From Alphaproteobacteria bacterium (GTDB lineage: Bacteria; Pseudomonadota; Alphaproteobacteria; UBA8366; Aestuariispiraceae): a stretch of 64,000 bases of DNA. The translations under genes were made by a program, and so were the position numbers. The DNA lies in assembly GCA_030065235.1 (NCBI GenBank), contig JASJDC010000002.1, positions 141,001-205,000 on the forward strand, in the 5' to 3' direction. This document shows positions 44,555 to 53,277 of the stretch, one piece after another (position 1 is the first letter of the stretch; every line of letters begins with the position of its first letter). A model generated the notes under the pieces. It was not told the origin of the DNA. It saw only the letters and a program-made list of their open reading frames with translations, and searched no databases.

Positions 44555-45070
44555 ATGGGTTTCATCCGCAGTCGCCTTGGCCTTGCATTCTGGAGCGGAT
44601 TGGCCGCCGCGCTTTGGCTTGTCGCGTCGCCTGTCGCCGCGCAGACGGAAGGGAGCAGCGGCGACCGCCACCAAGGCTACTACTACCCCGCGCCGCAATC
44701 CGCGGAGACCTATGTCGCGCGGGTCGCGACCTCGCCGCAGGCGGATCGGCGGACTCGGATCGCCTTTGTCACGGGCATTACCGCGCAGAACGCTCAGGCG
44801 GCCTACGCCCCGTCCTATCACATTTTCGCTAAAGGGACTGAGGGCGAGAAATTCATCATCGTCTCGGTCGATCGCACCAAGTATCAGACGCTCTATCAGT
44901 TGCGCGCCCTTCTGGCCGCGATGACGGCCCTAGCCCGCAATACGCCGGTGTTTCAGGAACAAGCGGTCCCGGAATCGCTCACCTTTCTCGATCTCTGCAA
45001 GATGATGGGCGTCAAACTATTGACCATCAGCAACGGCGACTCGGTCGCTCATCAGTTCACCATCGAATGA
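44555..45070 (+). CDS. Secreted alphaproteobacterial conserved hypothetical protein
   Basis: This 171-residue protein has a signal peptide (FWSGLAAALWLVASPVAAQ) and then YVARVATSPQADRRTRIAFV, a stretch I recall from alphaproteobacterial proteins sometimes labelled molybdopterin-guanine dinucleotide biosynthesis protein A. It has none of the MobA nucleotide motifs, so I do not support that label. No catalytic motif is evident. It is followed by an NTF2-like gene on the same strand and lies near MoaA and MobA, which could be how the label arose. Confidence 0.7.
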   Translation: MGFIRSRLGLAFWSGLAAALWLVASPVAAQTEGSSGDRHQGYYYPAPQSAETYVARVATSPQADRRTRIAFVTGITAQNAQAAYAPSYHIFAKGTEGEKFIIVSVDRTKYQTLYQLRALLAAMTALARNTPVFQEQAVPESLTFLDLCKMMGVKLLTISNGDSVAHQFTIE

Positions 45071-45101
45071 CCGTGTCGCGTTATCGCCCCAGGAGCAAAT
45101 C

Positions 45102-45500
45102 GTGACGGACGCGGACATTGAGACGCTGCTTTTCGCCAATGAGGCCTTCTACGTCGCCTTCGCGGCCGGGGACATGGCGGCGATGCGCGGCGTTTGGGTC
45201 GAGGGCGCGCCGATCACCTGCGCCCATCCCGGCGCGCCGCCCCTGTTCGGCGTCGACTCTGTGATGGAGAGTTGGCGTTCCGTACTGTCGCAGCCGCCGC
45301 CAATCGCCTGCGAAGGCGCTGTGGGCTCGGTTGTGGGCGGCGCCGGAACGGTTCTGTGTTACGAGCGGATCGGCGGCCGCTACCTATTCGCAACCAATCT
45401 TTTCCGGCTGCAGACCGGCCGCTGGCGGATGTTTCACCACCATGCCGGCCCGACCTCCGGCAAGCCGGAAGACCGATCCGACGCAGGCGGCCCAATCTGA
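45102..45500 (+). CDS. SnoaL/NTF2-like small protein
   Basis: This 132-residue protein starts at a GTG (45102) 31 bases after the previous stop and follows the DUF4440/SnoaL-like cone fold: IETLLFANEAFYVAFAAGD at the N-terminus, WVEGAPITCAHPGAPPLFG in the middle, and GRWRMFHHHAGPTSGK at the end. Such proteins bind small ligands or hydrolyse them; the sequence does not show which. A preceding AGGAG (45090-45094) supports the GTG start. It is convergent with moaA. Confidence 0.75.
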   Translation: MTDADIETLLFANEAFYVAFAAGDMAAMRGVWVEGAPITCAHPGAPPLFGVDSVMESWRSVLSQPPPIACEGAVGSVVGGAGTVLCYERIGGRYLFATNLFRLQTGRWRMFHHHAGPTSGKPEDRSDAGGPI

Positions 45501-45527
45501 AACTGATTTTTGAGAGAGCGACGCCAG

Positions 45528-46520
45528 TCAGCCGCCGGTGACGCTCATATGCCGAATGTTGCTGCGGGCGCCGCGTCGCCGGTCGATCACGAAATCATGG
45601 CCTTTCGGCTTGCGTGAGATCGCCTCGTGAATCGCCGCGGTCAGGGCCTCGTCACCCTCGCTTTCGCGCAACGGTTTCCGCAGGTCCGCCGAATCCTCCT
45701 GGCCAAGGCACATAAAGAGAGATCCAGTGCAGGTCAGCCGAACGCGATTGCAGCTTTCGCAGAAATTGTGGGTCATCGGCGTGATAAAACCGATCCGCTT
45801 TCCGGTCTCCTGAACCTCAGCGTAGCGCGCCGGCCCGCCGGTTGCATAATCGGAATCGACCAGGGTCCAGCGTTTCGCCAATTCGGCGCGCACCATTGAC
45901 AGCGGCCAATACTGATCGAGTCGGGCGGCGTCGCCGATCTCGCCCATCGGCATGACCTCGATGAAGGTCAGGTCATGACCCTCGCGACCGCACCAGGCGA
46001 CCAGATCGTGGATCTCGCCGTCATTGACGCCTTTCAAGGCGACAGCGTTGATCTTGGTCTCCAGGCCCGCGCGTTTCGCCGCCTCTAAGCCGGCCAGCAC
46101 CTTGTCGAGCTTGCCCCAGCGCGTGATGGCGGTGAATTTCTCCGGATCCAGCGTGTCGATCGAGACATTGATCCGCTTCACGCCGGCTTTCGCGAGATCA
46201 TCCGCGTATTTCGCCAACTGGCTGCCGTTCGTGGTCAGGGTCAATTCGTCGAGCGCGCCGGTCTTCAAATGCCGGCCGAGTCGTTCTATCAGCCACATGA
46301 TGTTGCGCCGGACCAGGGGCTCGCCGCCGGTCAGGCGAAGTTTCTTGACGCCAAGCCGAACGAAGGCGCTGCACAGGCGGTCCAACTCCTCGAGCGACAA
46401 CACGTCGGATTTGGGCAAGAAGGTCATGTCCTCCGCCATGCAATAGACGCAGCGGAAGTCGCAGCGGTCCGTGACGGAGACTCGGAGGTAGGAAATATGG
46501 CGGCCGAATGGATCAATCAT
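45528..46520 (-). CDS. moaA: GTP 3',8-cyclase MoaA
   Basis: This 330-residue radical-SAM enzyme makes the first intermediate of molybdopterin synthesis from GTP. The N-terminal cluster motif is [15 protein letters not shown] (CX3CX2C) and the second cluster ligands are in [16 protein letters not shown]. The C-terminus ends in the expected di-glycine (MSVTGG). It is divergent from the FdhD-cyclase-MobA operon across 130 bases, placing molybdenum-cofactor genes on both sides of one promoter region. Confidence 0.97.
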   Translation of the reverse strand: MIDPFGRHISYLRVSVTDRCDFRCVYCMAEDMTFLPKSDVLSLEELDRLCSAFVRLGVKKLRLTGGEPLVRRNIMWLIERLGRHLKTGALDELTLTTNGSQLAKYADDLAKAGVKRINVSIDTLDPEKFTAITRWGKLDKVLAGLEAAKRAGLETKINAVALKGVNDGEIHDLVAWCGREGHDLTFIEVMPMGEIGDAARLDQYWPLSMVRAELAKRWTLVDSDYATGGPARYAEVQETGKRIGFITPMTHNFCESCNRVRLTCTGSLFMCLGQEDSADLRKPLRESEGDEALTAAIHEAISRKPKGHDFVIDRRRGARSNIRHMSVTGG

Positions 46521-46650
46521 GGCGAAGATTTTTGCGCTGCGGGCCGCCTTTTCAAGCAGAAGTTTCGCGCGGCCCTAGAATTGGGCTGACGCCGGGACGC
46601 GCCGGTTGCGTCCAGTTGCGACGCAGACGGTGTCTCGGCATAGTGCGGCC

Positions 46651-47583
46651 ATGAGCGAAGCGCTGCGAAAACCCGTGCGGGCCGACGCCGCAGAGGCGGC
46701 GGCAACGCCCGACTATTGGATCGCGCCGACCCCGGATGACGCGGCTCTGACCGAGACGGTGAGCGGGATCGATCATACCGGCGCGGCGCGCGAGATTCGG
46801 GTGGTGGTCGAGCGGCCCATGACCTTGTTCCTCAATCGCCAGGAAATCGTCACAACCATGACCATCGGAGACCATCCGGCCTACTTGGCGGTCGGGTTTC
46901 TGGTGAACCAGAACATGTTGGGGCCCGAGGATGAGATTCTCTCGGTCGATGTCGATGACGATGTCGGCGCGGTGATCGTCCGCACCGCCCGCGAGACAGA
47001 CTACGAAGAGAAGCTGAAGAAACGGGTGCGGACTTCGGGCTGTGCGCAAGGCACGGTGTTCGGCGATGTGATGGACAAGTTCGACTCTCTCTCGCTGCCC
47101 GGTGACGCCGTCATCAAAACCAGCTGGATCTACGCGCTGTCGAAAGCGATCAATCTGACGCCGAGCCTGTATCTCGAGGCCGGCGCGATCCATGGCTGCG
47201 TGCTGTGTCGCGAGGATGCGCCGCTGGTCTATATGGAGGATGTCGGACGCCATAACGCGATCGATAAAGTTGCCGGCTACATGTTCATGAACGATGCGCC
47301 CGCGGCGGAAAAGATCTTTTATACGACCGGCCGGCTGACATCCGAGATGGTGATCAAAACGGCGCAGATGGGTGTTCCGATCCTGATCTCGCGCTCCGGT
47401 TTCACCGCCTGGGGGGTCGAACTGGCGCGGCGGGTTGGACTGACGCTGATCGGGCGCGCCAGGGGCAAACGCTTTATCGCGCTGTCCGGACATGAGCGCA
47501 TTCTGTTCGACGCCGATCCCAGCGCTGAACCTGAGGAAGACGGGCGACGCCATCGCAAGGGTGCGCTTGGGGACGGCCCGTGA
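46651..47583 (+). CDS. fdhD: FdhD-family formate dehydrogenase accessory sulfurtransferase, one-cysteine variant
   Basis: This 310-residue protein belongs to the FdhD family, which passes sulfur to the molybdenum cofactor of formate dehydrogenases. At the place of the usual CxxC loop it reads RTSGCAQGTVFGDV, so only one cysteine is present; a separate HGCVLCRED has a CxxC further on. Later motifs (EDVGRHNAIDKVAGYMF) are normal. I chose the ATG at 46651 over an in-frame start at 46606 because the family pattern begins later. Its stop overlaps the cyclase gene as GTGA. Confidence 0.9.
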   Translation: MSEALRKPVRADAAEAAATPDYWIAPTPDDAALTETVSGIDHTGAAREIRVVVERPMTLFLNRQEIVTTMTIGDHPAYLAVGFLVNQNMLGPEDEILSVDVDDDVGAVIVRTARETDYEEKLKKRVRTSGCAQGTVFGDVMDKFDSLSLPGDAVIKTSWIYALSKAINLTPSLYLEAGAIHGCVLCREDAPLVYMEDVGRHNAIDKVAGYMFMNDAPAAEKIFYTTGRLTSEMVIKTAQMGVPILISRSGFTAWGVELARRVGLTLIGRARGKRFIALSGHERILFDADPSAEPEEDGRRHRKGALGDGP

Positions 47584-48575
47584 CAAGCCGACCCGCCGCC
47601 TCAGACGCCGGCCCGGCCGCCTCTCGGGATGCCCCCCCGGACGCCCAGTCGGTGCTCGACGCGTTGAGCGCGGCTAGCGACGACATGCGCCGGCAGATGC
47701 TGAATTGGCATCGCAGCCTGATCTGCAACGCGCCGATGGATCGGCGTTTCTTCGCCCGGGAAGGGCGCATGGCGGAAGCGTTTGGCGATTGGTTCGAGGC
47801 GCGTCGCGCATCGCCGGACGCAGACGGGACGGCGGACGGATTGCTGCGACAACCGGCATTTGAGGAGCTTCATGAATTGAACGGCCGGATCTTCGACTTG
47901 GCTGGCCGCATGGCGGCGGAGGTCGCGAAGGGCCATGCAATCAAGACGCCCCACTATGACGCCTTGATCCACCAGGTGAACCGGTTCAACGAACAAGTCA
48001 GCCGCCTGCAAAACGCCTTTCAAAAAGCGGTGTCGGAGATCGATCCGCTGACCGGCCTGCACAACCGACAGATCATGGCGCGCGACCTGGAGCGTGAGTA
48101 TGAACGGGCGCAGCGCACCCGTGGCGACTGGTGCGTCGCCTTGAGCGACATCGACCATTTTAAGTCCGTCAACGACACGTATGGCCACGCCGCTGGCGAC
48201 CTGGTGCTGGCCGGCGCGGCGGCTCGGTTCCTGAGCAAACTTCGCCCTTATGATTCGATCTATCGCTATGGCGGTGAGGAGTTTCTGATCAGCCTGCCCG
48301 ATGCGAACACTGGCACGGCGAATTCGGTCCTGGAGCGGCTGCGCCTTTCCTTGGAATCGGCGGCGATCAGCGGGCCGGACGGGGCCGACATTCCGGTGAC
48401 GGCGTCTTTCGGCCTGGCCCGGGTCGCCTTCGACCGGCCTTTGAAGGAGACGATCGAACGCGCCGATCGGGCGCTCTACCGATCGAAGCAAAGCGGGCGC
48501 AATCGGATCACGACCTGGTCCGCCGCGCTTGATGCGGGAAAAAGCGCCGGGCCCGAGGCGGCGGCCACGGTGTGA
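47580..48575 (+). CDS. Diguanylate cyclase, DgcZ-like
   Basis: This 331-residue protein has a GGDEF domain at about residues 160-320 with DPLTGLHNRQIM at its start and an intact active site (YRYGGEEFLISLP). RPYD five residues before GGEEF fits the RxxD inhibitory site. The N-terminal 150 residues align by eye with the zinc-binding CZB domain of DgcZ, but the cysteine and one histidine ligand appear to be replaced. It makes c-di-GMP. It is coupled by GTGA overlaps to FdhD before and MobA after, so it is likely to act with molybdenum-enzyme maturation. Confidence 0.88.
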   Translation: MTSRPAASDAGPAASRDAPPDAQSVLDALSAASDDMRRQMLNWHRSLICNAPMDRRFFAREGRMAEAFGDWFEARRASPDADGTADGLLRQPAFEELHELNGRIFDLAGRMAAEVAKGHAIKTPHYDALIHQVNRFNEQVSRLQNAFQKAVSEIDPLTGLHNRQIMARDLEREYERAQRTRGDWCVALSDIDHFKSVNDTYGHAAGDLVLAGAAARFLSKLRPYDSIYRYGGEEFLISLPDANTGTANSVLERLRLSLESAAISGPDGADIPVTASFGLARVAFDRPLKETIERADRALYRSKQSGRNRITTWSAALDAGKSAGPEAAATV

Positions 48576-49222
48576 CAGCGCTTGCTGAGATGAGGGGCGA
48601 GATCATCGGCGTCGTCCTGGCGGGCGGTCTGGCGCGGCGCATGGGCGGCGGCGACAAAACGCTGACGACTTTGGCCGGTCGGCCGATCCTGGCGCATATC
48701 TTGGAGCGTTTGCGGTCGCAAGTCGATGGCCTGATCCTCAACGCGAACGGCGATCTGGCGCGATTCGCCTCATTTGGGGTTCCGGTTTGCGCCGATGAGG
48801 CGCCCGACCATCCCGGACCGCTCGCCGGCGTGCTGGCTGGCATGACCTGGGCCGCGCGCCATCGACCTGCCGCGACGCATATCCTAACCGCGCCCGGAGA
48901 CGCGCCTTTTCCGCCGGCTGACCTGGCGGCCCGGTTGGCGACGCCGATCGCGGCGGGACGCGCTGATCTCACCTGTGCGATGAGCGACGGGCGGCGGCAT
49001 CCGGTCATTGGTCTGTGGCCGGTGGCGCTGGCGTCGGACCTCCGCGCCGCCCTGATCGACGAGGGCGTTCGGAAGGTCGATATCTGGACCGGTCGTTATC
49101 GATGCGAGCCGGTCTCGTTCGACATCGATCTCGTCGACCCGTTCTTCAACATCAACACGGTGGACGATCTGGCGCGGGCCGAGGCGGCTCTGCGCGAGCG
49201 ACGCGCCCCGAAAATGGCCTGA
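48572..49222 (+). CDS. mobA: Molybdenum cofactor guanylyltransferase MobA
   Basis: This 216-residue enzyme adds GMP to molybdopterin to make the bis-MGD cofactor. The nucleotide loop VVLAGGLARRMGGGDKTL and the later TAPGDAPFPP are the family motifs. The start is GTG at 48572 overlapping the cyclase stop; an ATG at 48590 is an alternative. It closes the operon with FdhD and the cyclase, consistent with maturation of a formate dehydrogenase encoded elsewhere. Confidence 0.93.
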   Translation: MTALAEMRGEIIGVVLAGGLARRMGGGDKTLTTLAGRPILAHILERLRSQVDGLILNANGDLARFASFGVPVCADEAPDHPGPLAGVLAGMTWAARHRPAATHILTAPGDAPFPPADLAARLATPIAAGRADLTCAMSDGRRHPVIGLWPVALASDLRAALIDEGVRKVDIWTGRYRCEPVSFDIDLVDPFFNINTVDDLARAEAALRERRAPKMA

Positions 49223-49251
49223 AAAAGCCTGAGCAAGCCTGAGAGAGTGTG

Positions 49252-50178
49252 ATGAGTGATGTCCTCAAACCGGTTGACGATCTGGAATTGCACGTCGGCG
49301 ATTTGTCGCTCGGCCTTCGGCCGGGGGCGGGGGGCCATATCGCCTGGCTTCGGTCGCTGAAGTCGGAGGACCGCGCGGTTGGCTTCGATTGGCTGCGCCC
49401 TTCGCCGCCGGACAGCGCGGCGCCGGGCGATTCCGCCTGCTTTCCGATGACGCCCTTCTGCAACCGGATCGATCAGGGGCGGTTCCGCTATGACGGCCGC
49501 GCGATCAGCCTGCCGAAGAACTTCCCGCCGGAAGCGCATGCGATCCATGGTCTGGCCTGGAGGGCGCCTTGGCGGGTTGCGGAACGCGATGAGAGCGGCG
49601 CGGTGCTCTCTTTCAGCCATGACGGCTCGGTTTGGCCTTGGGCCTTCGAGACTCGCATCGCCTACCGCTTGGTCCAAACCCCCGCAGGCCCAACTTGCGA
49701 TATCCGGCTGGAGACGATCAATCAAAGCGAGTCGCCCATGCCGTCCGGTTTTGGCCTGCATCCCTATTTCCCCCGTCGGAACGGTGCGCTTGTCAAAGCG
49801 GCGGTGACAAGCGTGATCGAGACCGACGCGGCGATGATGCCGCGCGCGGTCGTGCCGGAATCCCCGCTTAAAGAGGCCCTGGCGTTCGGCGACCGTTTCC
49901 CTGATGGGTTCGACAATGGGCTCGAGGGTTGGAACGGCGTCGCCGAAATCCGCTGGCCGGGCGATCGGGCGAGACTAACGCTGTCCGCTTCGGAGGCGTT
50001 CCGGCGCGCTGTCTTCTACTCCCCGGAAGGCGAGGATTTCTTCTGTTTCGAGCCGGTAAGCCATACCTGGAACGGCTTGAACGCCGTGCCGCCCGGCTGT
50101 GGCGATGGCGGCGTCGTGCGCCTGGCGCCGGGCGAAAGCCATAGGGCTACACTGACCCTGACCCCGCGGTTCGATTGA
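49252..50178 (+). CDS. Aldose 1-epimerase family protein
   Basis: This 308-residue protein has the galactose mutarotase-like fold: GLRPGAGGHIAWLRSL, CFPMTPFCNRIDQGRF, HAIHGLAWRAPW and the C-terminal glutamate/histidine region FCFEPVSHTWNGLN. It interconverts alpha and beta anomers of an aldose. A GTG at 49249 is in frame directly before the ATG at 49252; I prefer the ATG. It follows mobA by 29 bases but is not obviously part of that pathway. Confidence 0.9.
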   Translation: MSDVLKPVDDLELHVGDLSLGLRPGAGGHIAWLRSLKSEDRAVGFDWLRPSPPDSAAPGDSACFPMTPFCNRIDQGRFRYDGRAISLPKNFPPEAHAIHGLAWRAPWRVAERDESGAVLSFSHDGSVWPWAFETRIAYRLVQTPAGPTCDIRLETINQSESPMPSGFGLHPYFPRRNGALVKAAVTSVIETDAAMMPRAVVPESPLKEALAFGDRFPDGFDNGLEGWNGVAEIRWPGDRARLTLSASEAFRRAVFYSPEGEDFFCFEPVSHTWNGLNAVPPGCGDGGVVRLAPGESHRATLTLTPRFD

Positions 50179-50215
50179 AACCCTCACGGCCGCCGCCCGG
50201 CGATCTGAAAAGAAA

Positions 50216-50246
50216 AGCCCCGACCGCGTTGGCCGGGGCTGCTCTT
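50216..50246 (+). terminator. Rho-independent terminator after the epimerase gene
   Basis: AGCCCCG at 50216-50222 pairs with CGGGGCT at 50234-50240, preceded by AAAA and followed by GCTCTTTT. It lies 38 bases after the epimerase stop and fits a rho-independent terminator for the mobA-epimerase transcript. Confidence 0.75.
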
Positions 50247-50255
50247 TTGTCGGCC

Positions 50256-50308
50256 GCGGGAGGGAGAAGCCCGCTTGGCCGAGCGAGAGGCGGGAGGGAG
50301 AAGCCCGC
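50256..50308. repeat. Two copies of a 19-base direct repeat
   Basis: GCGGGAGGGAGAAGCCCGC occurs at 50256-50274 and again at 50290-50308, 34 bases apart. Each copy is itself a small hairpin (GCGGG with CCCGC). Both lie after the terminator and before the small protein gene's end. With only two copies this is not a CRISPR array; it may be a duplicated structure or a short tandem repeat. Confidence 0.6.
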
Positions 50309-50359
50309 CGCACGTATCCGCCGCGGGTGGCGCGGCGGCGATACTCTTGCTGCGCCGCC

Positions 50360-50539
50360 TTAGGCGGTCTTGCCGTAGACATCCTCTTTGGCGCGCTCTT
50401 TGAACAGCCCGGAGACCGACGCGACAATGCCGCCGAACAGGGCGTGGAAAGCCTTGCTGCGTTCGCGGCGGGCGACCCGCAGAGCGGCGTTCATATCGAA
50501 ATCCTGAGGAACGGCGAACAGGCGGTTCGGTTCGGTCAT
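50360..50539 (-). CDS. Small conserved-looking protein, 59 residues
   Basis: The minus-strand frame from the ATG at 50537-50539 encodes 59 residues, beginning MTEPNRLFAVPQDFDMNAAL and ending at a TAA. A basic middle (RVARRERSKAFHALF) and a hydrophobic stretch (GGIVASVSGLF) suggest an amphipathic, perhaps membrane-touching, protein like other short alphaproteobacterial proteins starting NRLFA..DFD. I recall such proteins in the group but not their function. It is convergent with the epimerase gene, and its upstream sequence is AT-rich and promoter-like. Confidence 0.6.
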   Translation of the reverse strand: MTEPNRLFAVPQDFDMNAALRVARRERSKAFHALFGGIVASVSGLFKERAKEDVYGKTA

Positions 50540-50985
50540 CGTCTTTACTCCGGCTGCGCGCCCGCGAGGCTACGGACGCTTTTTTAGTCAGCGCGCCGGT
50601 GACAAATATGTCCCCGGTGCGATGACTGGAATATACATCGCATCTTAGAATTAAGAATACGTATAAAAATCATATGATTTTTGCCAATGAAGAATAAATA
50701 AACGGTGACAACCGATCATGTCGCGTGTCAGATGAAAACGCCAGATGCGCGGCGACTCGCGGTGATTTCCGCTTGTCCGGTGAGGAGAGCGGGTGTTTTC
50801 GTCCCGATTAAAGCGTGGTAGGACGAAATCGTGACGATTGTTTCTTAGGGCGATACGCAGCGTGGCCGGGTTGGCACAAATTTGAGCCGCCCGACCGGTT
50901 CGACGCCTGCGCCAAGAAGGCGCGGCGCGATCCGCGGTGCGGCTTCAGGACCCCGCCGGTAAGAGTGCGGGCCGCGAGCGGGGGA
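50540..50985. other. 446-base non-coding region with AT-rich promoter-like segment
   Basis: I see no gene here. Bases about 50585-50705 are clearly more AT-rich than the surroundings and contain the 18-base perfect palindrome described separately, so promoters for the small protein (minus strand) and the LysR gene (plus strand) probably lie in it. The LysR frame is open back to 50815, but the upstream codons do not look like protein and the family start is at 50986. Confidence 0.5.
50665..50682. promoter_or_regulatory. Perfect 18-base AT-rich palindrome
   Basis: AAAAATCATATGATTTTT is its own reverse complement. It lies 126 bases before the small protein gene on one side and 304 before the LysR start on the other, in AT-rich DNA. 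It could be an operator for a dimeric regulator or an intrinsic bend; nothing in the window identifies the binder. Confidence 0.4.
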
Positions 50986-51903
50986 ATGGCGGTGGATAAT
51001 ATCAACGAAATGCAGGTGTTCGCGCGGGTCGTCGATTCCGGCGGTTTCTCCTCCGCCGCGCGCAGCCTGAATCTAAGCCCATCGGCTGTCAGCAAACAGA
51101 TCACCCGGCTGGAAGACCGGCTGGGCGTGCGCCTTCTGACCCGCACGACGCGGCGCTTGAATCTGACCGAAGAGGGCGACGCCTTCTATCACCGGGTTAA
51201 GCGCATCCTCGCGGATATCGACGAGGCGGAGCAGGCGATCTCGATCTCAAAGGGCGCGCCGCGCGGCCATCTGCGCGTCACTTCCTCCGTGGCGTTCGGT
51301 GAGAACCAACTGGCGCCGCTGCTGTTGGAATTCCTGGACCGCTATCCCGAAATCACCTTCGAATTAGTGCTGAGCGACGGGATCATCGATCTCGTCGAAG
51401 AAGGGATCGATGTGGCGATCCGGCAAGGCAAGCTCAGCAACTCGGCTATGGTGGCGCGCAAGCTTGCCGACATCCGCCGCCGCATCGTCGCCGCCCCGGC
51501 CTATATCGAGAAGTTCGGGCTGCCGGAATCGCCGGACGATCTGCATCAGCACAATTGTCTTGGCTTCGCGGGCCACCCGTACCTGAACGACTGGCCATTC
51601 AAGTTCCCCGACGGACGGCGCCAAACCGTCCGCGCGACCGGGAATTTCTACGCGAATAACGGGGAGTCCATTTATGACCTGCTGATGGCGGGGCTCGGCA
51701 TCGCCCGTGCAGCGGAATTCATGGTCGGCCATCATATCCGCGAGGGATCGCTGGTCGAGGTGCTGCCGGAATTCCTAGAGGACGAACTGACCCCGATCCA
51801 CGCCGTTTATCCCGACCCCAGGCACCTATCGCCGAAGACCCGCGCCTTCATCGACTATATGGTGGAAAAGCTGACGCCGACCCCGCCCTGGGAGGCTTAT
51901 TAG
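50986..51903 (+). CDS. LysR-family transcriptional regulator
   Basis: This 305-residue protein has the LysR winged helix at residues about 5-64 (MQVFARVVDSGGFSSAARSL, then PSAVSKQITRLEDRLGVRLL) and a substrate-binding-like effector domain (residues about 95-300, starting GHLRVTSSVAFGENQLAPLL). I chose the ATG at 50986 (MAVDNINEMQVF) since the in-frame region upstream is unlike LysR proteins. It precedes the GltS gene by 138 bases on the same strand and may control it, although LysR genes usually face their targets. Confidence 0.92.
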   Translation: MAVDNINEMQVFARVVDSGGFSSAARSLNLSPSAVSKQITRLEDRLGVRLLTRTTRRLNLTEEGDAFYHRVKRILADIDEAEQAISISKGAPRGHLRVTSSVAFGENQLAPLLLEFLDRYPEITFELVLSDGIIDLVEEGIDVAIRQGKLSNSAMVARKLADIRRRIVAAPAYIEKFGLPESPDDLHQHNCLGFAGHPYLNDWPFKFPDGRRQTVRATGNFYANNGESIYDLLMAGLGIARAAEFMVGHHIREGSLVEVLPEFLEDELTPIHAVYPDPRHLSPKTRAFIDYMVEKLTPTPPWEAY

Positions 51904-52041
51904 CGGCCGGGTTGCGTCCTTCATGGTCTGACCCGGGAGGCGGCGCTTTCCATCCCGCGCAGGTGTGGCTAGAACGCTAGGGGATTCAACGGGCGCGCCG
52001 CCGCGCCGCCTTCCCTTCTCTGACACGGGGGTGAGACAGAG

Positions 52042-53244
52042 ATGGAGCTCAGCGCTTTCGAGGCCTTCAATCTCGGCATCATCGTCCTATTCCTGGGACG
52101 GTTTCTGAACCTGCGCGTCGCGTTCCTGCGCGAGTTCAACATCCCGGAGCCGGTGACCGGCGGCATACTGGTTTCGGTCGGCTTCACGGTTCTGTATTTC
52201 GCAACCGGGATTGAGACCAGTTTCGACTTACGCGCCCGGGACATCCTTCTGATCTATTTCTTCACCGGGATTGGGCTTAAGTCCGACATCGCCACCTTGA
52301 TCAAGGGCGGTCGGCCGCTGGCGCTGCTGCTTGGCGCGACCCTGGTCTATATGGTGTTGCAGAATGGCGTCGGCGTTACCGTCGCCAGCATCACCGGGCT
52401 GTCGCCGGTCGTCGGCGTTATCGGCGGCACAGCGTCTCTGATCGGCGGGCATGGCACGACGATCGCCTGGGCCCCGATCTTCGCCTCGCAATATGGGATC
52501 ACCAACGCGCTGGAGATCGGAATCGCCTGCGCCACCTTTGGCCTGATCTTGGCGGCCCTGATGGGCGGGCCGATCGCCAAGTTCCTGATCGCGCGCTACA
52601 AGCTGGAGCCGGCGGTGATCGAACAGCCGGATTTCGGCGATTCCTATCAGCAGAAAGTGAAGACGGCCGATATCGACTATTACAGCGTTCTGTATTCCTG
52701 GTTGGTCCTCAACATCGCCATCGGTCTCGGCCTCTCGTTGAACGAGACGCTCGAATATGCCGGCGTTAAGCTGCCGGATTTCCTGACCTGCTTGTTCATG
52801 GGCATCGTCATCACCAACACGGTGCCGCGCCTGTTCAAGAAGCTGCCCTGGGCGGAGCACGAACCCTCGCTCGGCCTGATTTCGGACATCGCGCTTGGCG
52901 TATTCCTATCGATGTCGCTGATGAGCATGCAGCTCTGGGCGTTGATCGATCTGGCGATCCCGGTCTTGTCGATCATCGCGGTGCAATTCGCCGTGGCGGT
53001 GCTCTACACGCTGTTTGTCATCTTCAATCTGATGGGCCGGGATTATGAGGCTGCGGTCGTCTGTTCCGGCTTCGGCGGGATTTCTCTCGGCGCCACCCCA
53101 ACCGCCATCGCCAATATGACGGCGGTGACCAAGCGTTTCGGCGCCGCGCACCGCGCCTTCATCATCGTGCCGTTGGTCGGCGCCTTCTTCATCGACATCG
53201 CCAACGCGTTCATTATCAACCGCTTCCTCGGCATATTCGGCTGA
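52042..53244 (+). CDS. gltS: Sodium/glutamate symporter
   Basis: This 400-residue membrane protein has about ten hydrophobic segments and the GltS pattern in both halves: FNIPEPVTGGILVSVGF near the N-terminus, GVIGGTASLIGGHGTTIAWA and, in the second half, CSGFGGISLGATPTAIANMT. It imports glutamate with sodium. It is unlinked by operon structure to the leucine genes that start 33 bases later with a thioesterase, though co-transcription is possible. Confidence 0.95.
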   Translation: MELSAFEAFNLGIIVLFLGRFLNLRVAFLREFNIPEPVTGGILVSVGFTVLYFATGIETSFDLRARDILLIYFFTGIGLKSDIATLIKGGRPLALLLGATLVYMVLQNGVGVTVASITGLSPVVGVIGGTASLIGGHGTTIAWAPIFASQYGITNALEIGIACATFGLILAALMGGPIAKFLIARYKLEPAVIEQPDFGDSYQQKVKTADIDYYSVLYSWLVLNIAIGLGLSLNETLEYAGVKLPDFLTCLFMGIVITNTVPRLFKKLPWAEHEPSLGLISDIALGVFLSMSLMSMQLWALIDLAIPVLSIIAVQFAVAVLYTLFVIFNLMGRDYEAAVVCSGFGGISLGATPTAIANMTAVTKRFGAAHRAFIIVPLVGAFFIDIANAFIINRFLGIFG

Positions 53245-53277
53245 GGCGTTCGTTGAGATAGAGGCCGTGCTTCAACC

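Noticed and set aside
44555..45070. MobA-type molybdopterin enzyme (a label I recall for this family)
   Set aside because: The protein is secreted and has none of the nucleotide-binding motifs of MobA; the true MobA is at 48572-49222.
50256..50308. CRISPR array
   Set aside because: Only two repeat copies with a 15-base spacer, and no cas genes.
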